Part shown: positions 35,016 through 46,478 of the stretch, in pieces
Layout: every line of letters starts with the position of its first letter
Numbering within the stretch: the stretch's first letter is position 1
Assembly (NCBI GenBank): GCA_027475525.1
Contig: JAMWFC010000044.1
Coordinates: forward strand, 124,001 to 188,000
Reading direction: 5' to 3'
Length of the DNA: 64,000 bases
From: Macrolepiota albuminosa
Taxonomy: Eukaryota > Basidiomycota > Agaricomycetes > Agaricales > Agaricaceae
Translations under genes and position numbers: made by a program
The notes under the pieces: model-generated
Database searches by the model: none
Told to the model about the DNA's origin: nothing
The model's input: the letters and a program-made list of their open reading frames with translations, nothing else

Positions 35016-35953
35016 ACCCGGGCGGTCGCGAGTCACCTATCCTAAAACGTTTCAAAGTGTATATATACCATATGTCTAAGTTATGTAATTGAAATATGTC
35101 AGAAAAAAAAAGAGATAAGGATCGACGAGATAACAGATAATCTAGTAACACGGTCGTATAGTTGGACTGCACAATTTCATTTGCAAGCTCATTACCAGAA
35201 TTATGCGACACTGGCCTTCAATTCAGCTACAGGCCCATGAGTAATGAACGAGGCAGGCACTACTTCGTCAACCTTGCAACCCATGAGTCTGCCTGAGGCG
35301 ATTTGCCGCTCGTCAACATTACTTGTCACATGTCGAAGACAAAAAGCTACTTCTCAGGATGCGTCCACATCAGCAAAATGCGAGCCAGAATCACAGGAAA
35401 TGATTGCGAGGCGCAATATTCAACTCGGGCATGCCGCCGCCACGTCGAGCTTACAGTGCGGTGCAAACTCGATGCCACTTCAAGCTCCAAGTTCCGCAGG
35501 AGTAAGTAAAATATAACCTTGCTCACGAATCAATTACAACAGACTCGCACTTGCAAGATCTGGGTATGATGACATGCAGGATTCGGTGTACGCACAGTGT
35601 TGTTGCACATCATTCGGGTAGAGATGTGCTTCTGAACACCCCGCAATATCCTATCAGTTTGATATTTGTAACAGACATTGTATTGATTGGAACGCTTGAT
35701 CTGATGACCCTGGGGAGGGGGGAGAAAATTATGCATGAGGGAAAGTCGTCAGAAATGTGAAAACAATATGTAGATATAAAACATTACTTGCGCCATTTCT
35801 GCTGGATACATCGATTACCTTGAATGAACGGTACGTTTCCAGGGATCGAGACAGAATGAGAAAAAGGAGCACGGATGCTGTTGTATCGCGACCGGAAAGC
35901 AAGAAAGACTGCGAACATTGAAAACCGCTATTTACACAAACATGATTGATCAG
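35016..35953. other. No gene supported
   Basis: Contains several short frames on both strands without domains. The stretch separates the RPN3 fragment from the end of RPN3. Confidence 0.4.
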
Positions 35954-37685
35954 TTAGAAACCTTCAGGGCCTCCCATTGTATCATCATCAAGCTCTCCGC
36001 CTTGAATTTCCTTAGCCAGCTCTTTCTCACGTTCGCGTGCCCCCTCAGCAGCAGCCAGCTCTTTCCTATGAGCATTTAGGGGGTACTTCATTGCCTGAAG
36101 CCCGATTCAATTATACCCAACCAAAAAGAAATAAGTAAGCCATCGACATACCTTGATACTCTCATTATGAAGCTGCAAGCAGAACCCGATCCTACGCGCA
36201 AACGCCTCGCTAACTTCAGGTCCATATCCGTCTTTCTGGCTTGTGCATTCCATCCACCCTTTCTCATGCACGATTCTGCCCTCGATGACGCCGTCGCGGA
36301 TGGCTTTGCCCACGATATATTCCGCGTCTTCTTCGGAGTCAAGGTGGAGCTTCAAGCAGATGTCGCGCAGGGAGATCCGGGAGTAGGAAAGTGAGAGACG
36401 ACGGATACCAGTCTTGATGACGTTCTGGCGCAGTCGCACGATGAGTGTGTAAGTTTTGTCTGCTTCAAATTGGGCGGAGTGCTTTGAGAGGGTACTTTGG
36501 AATTGAGAGAGGGAGCCTGTGCGTACGGCTGGAGGTGGAGGGTAAGCGTAAATGCTAATTTTGTGGCTCTGAATATTATAAGTAATGGCGTACCTTTAAC
36601 AATCTCAAAGTAAGAAACAAGAGCCTTCTCGAGTACTGGGTGGCGGAAAAGGCCGCGCTCGGGGATCTCACCCATCAGTAACTCCACAACGATGAAAATC
36701 TTATGGACTGCCTGATAAAAACCGGGTGCTGTCTTCGGTTGAGCTGCGCGACGGATTGCCTGCTGAAGGTTCGTGTGGGCTTCACTGTAGTTGAGCTGCA
36801 CGGCTTTTATACGGCCGAGGTAGTAGTGGTACCGAGCAAACTGAGGGCTGCTGGCGGACTCAGGAAAAGTTGTTTTAGATACAAGTTTGTCCGCCTGGTC
36901 GTAGAGATTGTAATGTACATAATTTCGGAGAAGCCGGTTAATTAGGGAGGCTTGTGTTTCGTCATCGTGACGAAGGGATGCGGTCCTTTGGGCGGCAAGG
37001 AATAGTCTGTGATTGCACGTAAATCAAGAACAACCAGTTATCTAGAAACATACTTACGGTCGTGCATCCGCAAGCTCCCCCCCAAGTTCATACGCCCTCT
37101 CGACCGCAAACCAGATCTTGGCAGAGATAGGATCCATACTTCTACGATTAAGCGACTGCATTTTCTGCACAGTCTCAGCGGACAATTCCAGTGCCTTCTG
37201 GTACGTTGATGGCGACGTTAAAAGGAAATGCAGTATGAGGAGGCGGAGGTATATTTCCCCCTCTGGGACAGGGACCGATACTGCTGGCGTAACAGACTCA
37301 TTTGGGCCACTATTAATGTCTACGTCCATCTCATGGTCTTTAGATTTCCCGTCAGGGATCCATGATAGTAGAACACTCTTTTCGGGAACGTCTGAAAACG
37401 GTTATGGATCTTAATATGTCATTATAAAGAGGAGTGCGGACCTCTGGTGTAAATCTGCTCAATAACAGCCCTCAGAACAGTTGCATCTATCCGTTTTCGC
37501 AAGGCAGTCAATGTACGCAAAACACGATGGGTGAAGCGAGGCTCAAGGGTCGATACAGCTCGCTCGATGAGGACGATGTTGGCCTTGATTTCGGCCACAG
37601 GAGTGAGAGGAACATGCTTGACGGTTTCTTCTTTCCCTTTCTCATCCTTCTTTATGTTGGTTGCCTTCATTTCGATGTCGGCCAT
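35954..37685 (-). CDS. RPN3: 26S proteasome regulatory subunit Rpn3 (PSMD3)
   Basis: Non-ATPase lid subunit of the 19S regulatory particle. Exons 37685-37442, 37391-37058, 37006-36594, 36528-36152 and 36094-35954 join in frame (502 residues, normal for the family); introns of 50, 51, 65 and 57 nt are all GT..AG. The acidic/Lys-rich start MADIEMKATNIKKDEKGKEE is followed by helical repeats (ARYHYYLGRIKAVQLNYSEA, KTAPGFYQAVHKIFIVVELL, MGEIPERGLFRHP) and a PCI domain (YTLIVRLRQNVIKTGIRRLS, YSRISLRDICLKLHLDSEED). The C-terminus HRKELAAAEGAREREKELAK is a charged helix as in homologues. Two tRNA-Cys genes lie upstream. A partial copy of exon 4 lies 1 kb downstream. Confidence 0.95.
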
Positions 37686-37803
37686 GATGGGTGCGAAGTA
37701 TGTAGAAGGGGATTGATTTCTGAGGGGTGACGCGTCGCCTAACGCGTTCTTTGGTTCTTGTTGTCCTTTCCTTGTATGGGCTTGACAATCGTAATTCATT
37801 GTT

Positions 37804-37887
37804 GTCTCGATAGCTAAGTGGTATAGCATGCGATTGCAGCCTTGTTTGGATATCGCAGGGTCCGGTGTTCGAACCACCGTCGGGACT
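37804..37887 (+). tRNA. tRNA-Cys (GCA) with 12-nt intron
   Basis: Acceptor GTCTCGA/TCGGGAC (one T-G pair), D stem GCTA/TAGC, anticodon stem TGCGA/TCGCA with loop TTGCAG..A, intron CCTTGTTTGGAT after position 37, T arm CGGTG-TTCGAAC-CACCG, discriminator T. It is followed by a TTTTT pol III stop. The mature sequence is identical to the copy at 38297-38376. It starts 119 bp upstream of the RPN3 ATG, on the opposite strand. Confidence 0.95.
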
Positions 37888-38296
37888 TTTTCATATTGAA
37901 CTTGAAAAATTCCCCTGCCTTGATGTGATTTTCTCCAAAGTCTACATTACTTTATGACGACGTAAAATATAGTAATAAAGTGAGGAAACGTACCTGCGAG
38001 CGCAGTTTGAGACGACAAGATCGGTGTGGCCACGCCCACAGGGCGGAGAATGCAATGAAAGAAAGGGAAAGAGATAAGATGATAATGCATTCCTACCCTG
38101 GTAACGTGGAGGCCAATCCCTTCATGGAGTGCAGAGAATTCTGCCATATCCTGGCCCCTCCTAAAACGTTGAATCGCATGCTCTTAGCTGCCGACCTAAG
38201 GCTACAAATTTGAACAAAGTCCATGTAACAATCCAAATTTTGAGACCAGAAGGAACCTTCAATTTCAAAAAATTCTGTCACATCGAAGCGCTCAAA

Positions 38297-38376
38297 AGTC
38301 CCGACGGTGGTTCGAACACCGGACCCTGCGATAAACAAGACTGCAATCGCATGCTATACCACTTAGCTATCGAGAC
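38297..38376 (-). tRNA. tRNA-Cys (GCA) with 8-nt intron
   Basis: Reverse-strand copy with the same mature sequence as 37804-37887 but an intron of only 8 nt (TCTTGTTT) at the same position. A TTTT stretch follows the 3' end. The two genes point towards each other, 409 bp apart. Confidence 0.95.
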
Positions 38377-38895
38377 ATACACATATTACCCCGCCAACAG
38401 AAGGCTGAGAGTGCCAGTTGCTCGTCAACTTCTTGATCAGCCGTTCAGTTTATACTTAGTTCCACTTTGCCTTCTACAAAATTCCAGCAATTTGCAAACC
38501 CTATCCTTGAACTGTGACATGCACCTGTTCCTAATCCTAAATAGGAAGATAAATATATATTACTTCCATCTCAAGTCATCCTGTTCAACCTCTAAGGGTT
38601 AAAGGTTGATAACGGTACAAGGGGATTAAGGTTCATGCTTAAGAGCACGGAGCGAATGTCAAGGCTCAACTCAAGCCTTAAGAACTGAGGACTCAACTCA
38701 CTCACAGGCGAAATTTCAGAATATTGTTGTATCTGCAAAGCGTGATGGTGTTTGTGCATTTAGGTGAATGAAGCCTGAATTAAGGGCATATTTGAGCCCT
38801 AAAAAGAAATTGGTATTAACAGCTCTTTAGAATCCAACACTGAAGATCTCTTGCACATTTTACCGCAGCAATGACACAACAGGGTGAACTGAGGT
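38377..38895. other. No gene seen
   Basis: Intergenic DNA between the second tRNA-Cys and the end of the elongin C gene. A CTCAACTCAAG-like phrase is repeated near 38665 and 38690; no coding signal. Confidence 0.4.
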
Positions 38896-39530
38896 TCACA
38901 CTTCATCCAAGATCTCAGCTTGTAGTCAAAATACTTTTATGAAAGACATGCTTACCTTCCTGATAGTCAGCAGCAACGAGCCTTTACACCACATAATGAG
39001 ATTAACGAAAGCAGGAAGACGCTCAAACTCACAGCTCTAACACAATCTCTGGAGGCAGACGTTCCACGTATTCTTGAACAGGTATATCCTCCTTAGGTCC
39101 AGCATCCTGATAGTGTAACTTGAATGCCATATACTCTAGCATCTTCTCTACAATGATACCGCTTGAGGTCGCATAAGGACCTACACGGAGTAGATTATGA
39201 CGCTTTCAGCACCTACCGTTCATTGATATGGCACGTTCGAGTCACGGCTTCCGCATAACTACCTGGAAAAGAGAGGACGCGATCAGTGGCAAGCAATGAA
39301 GATATGAATTTGGGACGCGACGTACTACTTTCATCAAGCATACTTCGCATCGTGCCACTCACATTGGCAATTTTGCGCCTGACAAGGTAAGAGAACCCGT
39401 CTGTACTGGTGACGCGAATCCACTCCAAGTCATTGGCTTCTGACGGCTAGTTGATTGACCGTTCAACTTCAATTGAGAGTTCAGCATCCGACAGAAATAA
39501 GTTTACACGCATGTCAATGTCTTCAGTCAT
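38896..39530 (-). CDS. ELC1: Elongin C
   Basis: Skp1/BTB-fold adaptor of cullin ubiquitin ligases and, in animals, of the elongin complex. Exons 39530-39507, 39446-39329, 39262-39217, 39161-39033, 38981-38956 and 38918-38896 give 121 residues, close to the usual 100-120. Diagnostic segments: LEWIRVTSTDGFSYLVRRK, then ANVSGTMRSMLDES, EAVTRTCHINERGIIVEKML, EYMAFKLHYQ and ERLPPEIVLELLVAADYQE. Introns are short with GT..AG ends. The final intron (37 nt) is less certain; without it the tail would read into GKHVFHKS and stop. It shares its upstream region with SWP1. Confidence 0.9.
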
Positions 39531-39692
39531 GGTTATTAATTGCGTAAAATCCAGGAAGAAACGGAAGAAACTGGCCACGCGGTGAAAAGTTTAAGATGAG
39601 ATGGAATCCGTAATTAAGGATCACGTGAGAATTCATCACTTAACACGTCGACTGGTTCTATGTCCATCTGCGCTTAGCTTTGTGCTCTCACA
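39531..39692. promoter_or_regulatory. Bidirectional promoter of ELC1 and SWP1
   Basis: Only 162 bp separate the two divergent start codons. It includes GGATCACGTGAGAATTC with an E-box-like CACGTG near 39622. No TATA box is obvious. Confidence 0.5.
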
Positions 39693-40687
39693 ATGTTTTT
39701 CTTCCCTATCGTGGCGTTGTTGATTGCCAGCGGGCAGGCCGCTATCCTTACTTTACAAAATCCCCAAGCCGTTGTTACCTCCGCTACAGGTTCGCAGTTA
39801 CGATCCGAACCGTACGTACTGCCTTCGTCATCGGTTCAGCAAAGTTGGATCAACTGAAATGAAATGAGATCTACAGAATTTCGTTAACGCAACCATTGTC
39901 GACACATGTAAAGCTAAGCAAGGGTGACAAGTTAAAGCTGACATTCCGAATCGTGGAACAAGACGGTGGAAAAGGCGTCCAGCCTCACCAGACGTTCCTT
40001 CGTTTCTACGATGAAAGATCAGGCGAGGAGGGAATTCAACCTGTTCGTGTGACGAACGGCGGTAAAGCAAAGTTTGAGCTGGTGCGTCGCATCTTCTCTA
40101 TCTCGTGTACCTAATTACGGAACGATGCCACCCAGGACATGGCCAAACCTCCATTGTCACTTCCACCCACTTCTGACGCGCCTCTCAAAGTAACTCTTTT
40201 GATTGGATCACCCCTGCACTCTCCTTTGAAACTCGAGCTCTTTGACCTTGTTGTTCCCGCTTCTCAAGCGCCGCCCGTTCATCCAGAAGAACCTAACTTC
40301 CATCCATTACCCGAGATCCACCATACTTTCCGTCCAGACCAGAAAATGCCCCCTCGTCCTATCTCCGCTATATTCTCTGCTGTTGTAGTCGCTCCCTGGG
40401 CTGTCCTTCTCGCTTTGGTAAGTATTTGACACCATCTAAATCCTTGGTATGTTAACCGGGATATCTAGTGGAGCCAAGTCATACGTCGCGTCCCGCATCT
40501 CTTCTCGCCGAGTATCTTCCCCTTTATCCTGACACTAGGGGCCTTTGAAGCGCTCTTGGTATGGTATTGGATCGACCTCAAACTTGGACAAGTTCTCTCA
40601 TATGGCGCTGTCCTTGGACTGGTCACGATCTTCGCTGGCAAACAGGCACTCTCAAAAATCGGTGATGACAGAATCAACCGTAGATAA
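39693..40687 (+). CDS. SWP1: Oligosaccharyltransferase delta subunit (Swp1 / ribophorin II)
   Basis: ER membrane subunit of the complex that N-glycosylates proteins. Exons 39693-39811, 39877-40081, 40136-40417 and 40469-40687 give 274 residues. An N-terminal signal peptide (FFFPIVALLIASGQAAI) is followed by a luminal beta-rich part (HVKLSKGDKLKLTFRIVEQD; HQTFLRFYDERSGEEG) and the family's typical linker (EIHHTFRPDQKMPPRPIS) before three membrane segments (AIFSAVVVAPWAVLLAL; IFPFILTLGAFEALLVWYWI; YGAVLGLVTIFAGKQAL). Length is short compared with human ribophorin II but normal for the fungal Swp1 type. Confidence 0.92.
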
Positions 40688-40789
40688 AGTTGTACCATCG
40701 TATATCTTTGTTAACATATAACCATTTGCTACGTGACAAGACAGATTATTTCTTTTGGTATCTCATTTTCCTCCAAATTCCCTGTCTTA

Positions 40790-43451
40790 TTACTGAGGGG
40801 TTCTCAATCCCTTTTCAAAGCGACTTGGGCTGATGGCTGGAAGTGGTGGGCCTGACTGCACTTTGAAGGGCTTGCCTGGGAGAATTGTGTTGTTGCCATA
40901 AATGGGCTTCGCAGGGGGTGCCTTGAAAGGATGAGCCTCCGTGTTAAATACATCTGCCAAAAAAGTGAGGAAAAGGCGAAGCAATGGTGGATCGACTTAC
41001 AATCATCCAGACTGATGTGATTGGGGTCGTCGAATGTCAAATACCTGTTATATCCGACCACAAATAAACCCGACTATTCTCAACACGCACAACTCCACTT
41101 ACAGATACTTTAACACCTCCGCAAACCAGAAGCTCTCCGTATCATCGAAAAGACCGTTTGCCGCGTTGTTTACATCAACCAATCCAGCATATCCTGTTGG
41201 TGTCTGCAAGAATTTATTGAAACTTGCAACAGCACTCGCTGCCCGATCAAGGTATTTTGTATCTCCTGTTGCGCGCCACGCATAGAAGTTCGTCTCCAGC
41301 ACCTCCGGGCGTAGGACATATACCCCATTAGTGATATAGAACCCATGCTTTGCATTGAATCGAAGTTCATCATCACTGGCTGGGCTGCCACCTGTGAAGT
41401 TTCCGTCGAAAGAGATGTATGCGAAGCTTTCAGGCCCGATACCAGTCCTGGGACATCGCTAGGTTTCAGCAAGAATTCTGACTGAGAGCCCCCTACTCAT
41501 ACATACTGGGTGCTAGCATAGGTATTCCAGCATGCGTCGGCGAGCTGCAGACCAATATTGACAATAGTATTATTGTTGAGCATCTTTCCGCCTGTTCCCA
41601 TCAGAAGATGAGGTCCCCATCAGAGTCATGCACAAGGAAAAACAAACCCAAAATCCAATTTCCGCCATGGAAACAGGCCAAGTGGGAACCAATGTGGAGT
41701 ATTTGTCTCAAGTCGTCAAAGTCAGCCAGGTAGACATGATTTCCTACTGTCGAAGTCTATACATCTCAGTACGATGGAAGTCGAACGAGAACAAAATAAG
41801 TGAAAAACTTTTCACTCACTCTCAAAAGAGTCTTGATCGAAGAGTCAACAGCCGTTTGCCATGTGTTGACAAACAGCGGGTCGTTCGTATTCGAAAGCCT
41901 TGCGTACTTAATGAGATATTCGAAATAGCTGTCAGAGCCGCCGCCCCATGTCTAACGGGTGTAAAAGCATAAGAAGGTAGCGAAAAAGAAGCAGAGGAAT
42001 CATTACTTACGACATAACCCCCGACAGATGTTCCACCATGTGGGTCTATCCCTTGCGCGGCTAAACCTTTGACATAAGTCATATTAGCTGTCAGAGCTAG
42101 CTCGTAAAAACTATCCATGCCTGGTAGGGGATCAGGCTGGAAGTAGAGTTCAGGATGAACATAAACACAGCAAGTCCGTAAGGGTACGCACGAGATTTGC
42201 AATATGGCGAACTGACCCAGTAGAGTTCAGGATGAACATAAACACAGCAAGTCCGTAAGGGTACGCACGAGATTTGCAATATGGCGAACTGACCCACAGC
42301 AAGGTCAGCATATGTCTGATTTCCGGTGTGAGATGATAGTGTCGACCATTCCAGAGATAACTTAAAGAGCAAAAGTAAATTTGAAAGATAGATACCGCTC
42401 GTATGAGTTCTTTACCGTGCCAGCTTCTGCAATGTTCGACTAAAACCATCTCTAATATCGGTGACAGACAATAAAAAACTTTGTTTCATCCACGTACAGT
42501 CGCGATAGTAGGAGAATTTGAGGAAAAGTTCATGAAACCGAAAGGAACCACGTTTTTCTTTGGCATTTTCCGTGGGACATTAGACTTGGAACGTAAGGAC
42601 AGGAGAGGCAACGTAATTGCTCACCCCAACCCACGCAAACGCCATTTTATCGGCGACTTCCTTGGCCTTTTCCAGAAGGACAGGATACTTCTGGTCGCTG
42701 AGCTCAAAGGCACTCAACAGACCTCCCAAGTAGCGAATTGTGGTCTCGAACACGCTACGGACCCATTGATATTAAGTTTCGGGAAGAGAAAGAGCAGGAC
42801 AGACCTGACAGTATCAGGAGTTTGCGATTTACTAAAGTCAATATGGCTTGAAAACTCGACCGCTTCTTGGAAGAGGTCCTAAAGTAAGAGAGAGGAGGGG
42901 GGACAGTCAGGATTGTTGCTGACTAGCGAACACTCAGGGACCACGATGAAAACGCACATCTAAACCCATGATAGACTTTTGCGTAACTTTGAATAAACTT
43001 CTGTACGAATAGGGAAGCATGCGTACCATAGTACTCATCGCGTCCACGATGCTTGCACCTTCGACAGCATATGGGTATGAGCCCTAACGTTAAAAAGGTC
43101 TATACGACGCACCCCAGCCATTTCGTCCATCCGAAAAACCTAACGTAACTTTATGGGTAGTCCTTGTTTACCGAGAAAAGAATGAACTAACTCTGACTCA
43201 AGGGAGATAAGTCGTCATGCCCGAAAGCGAACTTTCTGAGGTAGAAACTCGTGATTAGAAACAGAAAGAGGGAAACAAGACGACGAAATGCACTGGTAAG
43301 CGGAAAAACTATCGGTGAAAATCTTCGTAACCGCGGCTTTATGCACAGCAGCATCAGCAGGCAGTTGGAGATTGGGATTTTGGACGTTGGCTGCCAAAAT
43401 GGCTGGAACGGAGAACGCAAGGAGAAGCGTAGGTGGTCGATAGGTCAACAT
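40790..43451 (-). CDS. Glycoside hydrolase family 47 (class I alpha-1,2-mannosidase), secreted
   Basis: Trims alpha-1,2-linked mannose from N-glycans in the secretory pathway. Signal peptide TYRPPTLLLAFSVPAILAAN, then about ten exons with GH47 blocks in order: FAFGHDDLSPLSQSFSDGRN, GASIVDAMSTM, VFETTIRYLGGLLSAFELSD, FGFMNFSSNSPTIAT, SNIAEAGTLSLEWSTLSSHT, AAQGIDPHGG, TWGGGSDSYFEYLIKY, HIGSHLACFHGGNWIL, DACWNTYAST, TGIGPESFAYISFDGN, NGVYVLRPEVLETNFYAWRA, ESFWFAEVLKYLYLTFDDPN, and the Ca-binding VFNTEAHPF. The stop is at 40790. One intron (donor AG|GCATGG) must use GC..AG. The 77-bp duplication 42142-42295 lies across an exon-intron border, and a one-base frame offset occurs at its right edge (42295/42296), which may be assembly damage. 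An alternative ATG lies 57 bp upstream. Confidence 0.85.
42142..42295. repeat. Perfect 77-bp tandem duplication no. 4, inside the GH47 gene
   Basis: Bases 42142-42218 recur at 42219-42295 (unit starts AGTAGAGTTCAGGATG). The unit spans the end of an exon (SVRHIANL) and its following intron (GTGCGTACC..TTCCAG read on the minus strand). A 77-base insertion is not a multiple of three, and one copy is enough to give a normal gene structure. Confidence 0.95.
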
Positions 43452-43508
43452 ATGAACGTGGAATAGAAGCGAAGGGCTCGTAATTGGCGAGTACATGAAG
43501 TTTTTCAC

Positions 43509-44483
43509 TGCTCTTATAGGAATCGCGGAGTATCCTCCGGATCACCTGGCACTTCGGGGCGAATTGGGTAAATATGAGCGCGGTGTCGTTTTGACGTCGA
43601 CATTCCATCAGTCTTGGTGAAGAGAATTAGAAAAATGATCATTCCTACGTTTCGTCAGCGAGCATCTCGCCGTAACAATTCCCGAAGATAATCAATGAGA
43701 CCGAGAGATTAATATCAGTAATGGGCGAGCCACTGTTTTGAGGTTATTTCAGATGAGTTTCCAGAGATAAATTATCGTCAGTAAAACTTTTACAAAAATG
43801 CATTTGTCAACACATGACGAACTTTATCGGGTGTGAATCCCTCTTTAGATCTTTTGTCACATAAATGATAACTCATGACCGATGCAACGTGTGGTTCGAT
43901 GACTAGACGTGACGTGCACGCAGCGTAGAGGCCAATGGGTCGGGAGATAGAAAGGCATTGGGCATCGGCCCTGGACTTGGATTAAGCCATTTGTGTATCA
44001 TATGGGGCAGGATTGTCAAACCGTGGTTACTTCATGTCTTAATATTTCCAAACTCCATGCGTACGTAGCCTTAAACGCCTTTCCTCTAGCGTCACGACTT
44101 GTATCTCATATCCTACAGGACCGGAGGAGATATGCTATATATCTATGCTTATGGGAGGTAATTGATGCTTGTGAGGAGCACTCTTGAAGGGGAGCTTACA
44201 TTGGTATCGTAGTCAGTAACCTTAGCGCCTGCGCCTGACACCTAAACAGGCATAGCGACACAACCCTAAGAGACATTGATTTGGAGAAAAACGAGAAACA
44301 GGGCACAAACCAAAGCCAAAATGAGCCGCATGGGAGGACACTCTGAGCGCCCGTAAATCGTCAAAGGAAACATGTGCAAAGTAGAGGTTCTAAATGATAT
44401 TTATGGAGCCAACAGGACCGATTTAAACGATAAGAAAGGTTCTTATCATGAACATACTCATGAAGCAAAACTTTAAAATCTCA
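43509..44483. other. No gene seen
   Basis: About 1 kb of intergenic DNA between the GH47 start and tRNA-Asn, with only short frames lacking domain or splice support. Confidence 0.45.
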
Positions 44484-44566
44484 CTGTCCCGGAGAGACTT
44501 GAACTCTCGATCTTCCGATTGAGAGAATTAACAGTCGGACGCCGTAACCAACTAAGCCACGGGACA
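44484..44566 (-). tRNA. tRNA-Asn (GTT) with 9-nt intron
   Basis: Acceptor TGTCCCG/CGGGACA, discriminator G; anticodon stem TCCGA/TCGGA; loop CTGTTA..A with intron ATTCTCTCA after position 37; T arm GAGAG-TTCAAGT-CTCTC. A TTTT run lies downstream on the minus strand. Confidence 0.93.
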
Positions 44567-44782
44567 GTTATTTCTTCACCACCATTCAATAGACTCTAGA
44601 GGAGCACCATGTACATGCTTGCAAAGTAATTTGACCTGATTACTTAATTGTCTGTCGTTTGTGACGCGTCATCACCTAGTTTCGAGGGTTGCGTGTAGAT
44701 CGCCTAGCATTCGTCTAGTACACCATCATACACCTTTCTAGTGTTCTGTTATCTTCCCGCGCTCAGAATCTCTGTCTAATCC

Positions 44783-46003
44783 ATGGCACCAGGTCCTGTT
44801 TCATTTACGGAAGAAACTTCAGAACTTATTTCAGCGTCGAAGCGACGCCAGAAGGACCTTGTCGATTTTCAAATTCCTCGTTTACAGTCATGTCAAGGGC
44901 CTTTGTCCTTACAGCAGGATCTAGCTGCAGAACTGAGAGAAGACATTCAATCCTTCGCTAGGCAAGTGGAGGTATGTTCCGCTTTGGAGGTGACATATGT
45001 AGCTCAATGCGAAGACAGGCTTTGGAACTATCTGTTGGTGACCAACGAGGAGAGAAGAATAGGATCAAGTTGAGTCGAATAGTGGACGAGTTTCGAAGCG
45101 ATCTTGCGCAGTACGTGTGATTTCGCTGGTTGTGAGGTGTCGTAACCAATTTTGCATTAGATTGCGACGAAATTCGCGAGCGGCCCTACTCGCATCGAAA
45201 AGAACAATCGATTCACAGAAAACATCTCACAGAGCTGAATTGTTAGGTTCTTCGGTAGTCACTGAGAAGGCAAACTTGAATGAGAAAGTCACGTCAGTTA
45301 CCTCATTCCTCCCGGAATAAATACCATCTGAAACACATATGCAGTGAGGACGCCCTTATGAAAGCAAATGATAATGTTACTGAGGCTTTACGGCGGACGA
45401 TAGGCCTGATGCAGAGCGAGCTGGAACGCTCTGTTCTTTCAACACAAATGCTTGGTAGGGTCGCTCCACTACTTTGCACCTATTGGAACTAACGATATGT
45501 GTCTTGAAGATGCATCGACTGCATCCCTACATGCTACATCTTCAACACACGATCTGCTAACGAATCTCATGGGGACGTCGAGACAACTCATAACAGCACT
45601 GGAGAAGTCTGATTGGATCGATCGCGTCTTGATACTCTCAGCATTTGTCTTCTTTCTCCTTGTCGTTATGTTTATTATTAAACAGCGCATCGTGGATCGT
45701 GGCCTTCGCATGGCTTTTTGGTGGACGCGTTTCCTACCGGACTACAGCGGAGACGCAGCCATTTTGACCATGGAGAAACAATACTCACCGTCTGTATCCG
45801 CATTCACGACTTCACTCGTATCTTCTGTGTTTTCTGTCGCTACAACAATGGCGGCATCTTCCATCCCTACGTCATTGACGGAAATTTCTGGTGTTGACAA
45901 ACCTGAGCCGTCAATATCAATAGAGACATCATTGGTGACTGTACCCTCTACCATTGCTGAACATAGTTTGGATGCGCCTCATCACATCACTGATGAGCTG
46001 TAG
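44783..46003 (+). CDS. SEC20: Sec20-type SNARE (Golgi-to-ER retrograde transport)
   Basis: ER-located Q-SNARE of the retrograde COPI fusion complex (with Ufe1 and Use1 in yeast). Exons 44783-44971, 45019-45110, 45161-45292, 45345-45454 and 45510-46003 give 338 residues. The N-terminus is helical (ISASKRRQKDLVDFQIPRLQ), then the SNARE-like core LHATSSTHDLLTNLMGTSRQ and LITALEKSDWIDRV, and one membrane span (ILSAFVFFLLVVMFIIKQRI), matching the Sec20 family signature. The luminal tail of about 110 residues is Ser/Thr-rich and ends in ..HHITDEL, close to the HDEL retrieval signal known at the end of yeast Sec20. Introns of 47-55 nt have GT..AG ends. Confidence is high from the SNARE-membrane layout plus the tail. 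Confidence 0.85.
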
Positions 46004-46478
46004 TGTCGTCTTTACATTCTCAAGAAAGCGGTCATAAGTGTAATCAGCCAAACGACAACAATATGGAGACCCCAGAGCTCGTTTATGGTCCCTTATTAGC
46101 TTAGGATAATTTCAGTTGTCCCCTGTGGTGTCTGGCAGAAATATTCGATGTTATTGAAGGTGCGCTCGGGTATACACGGTCGATGCAGAATTTCGTATAT
46201 TGGCATGGAACCGACAATCCGTTCGAGAGATGCTTAGAGTACACATAATTTCTTCTTTCGTACTGAAACAACGGTCCAGTCATTTAATGGCCAGCAGTGT
46301 AGGTTGCCTTAATCTTGATACTTAGAAGATGTGTGTTACAATATCAATCACTCTGTCTTGTCATTGGACTGAAATTCCTCCTGAGAACGAGGCACAAAAA
46401 ATCCGGATTTCGCGGAACGTCCATTTGTTTACTTTTCGACGTAGTAAATAATTATCACCATATCTACTCCGAAATTCC
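46004..46478. other. Intergenic, no gene seen
   Basis: No supported feature between SEC20 and the F-box gene; the minus-strand frame 46283-46101 has no domain. Confidence 0.45.
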
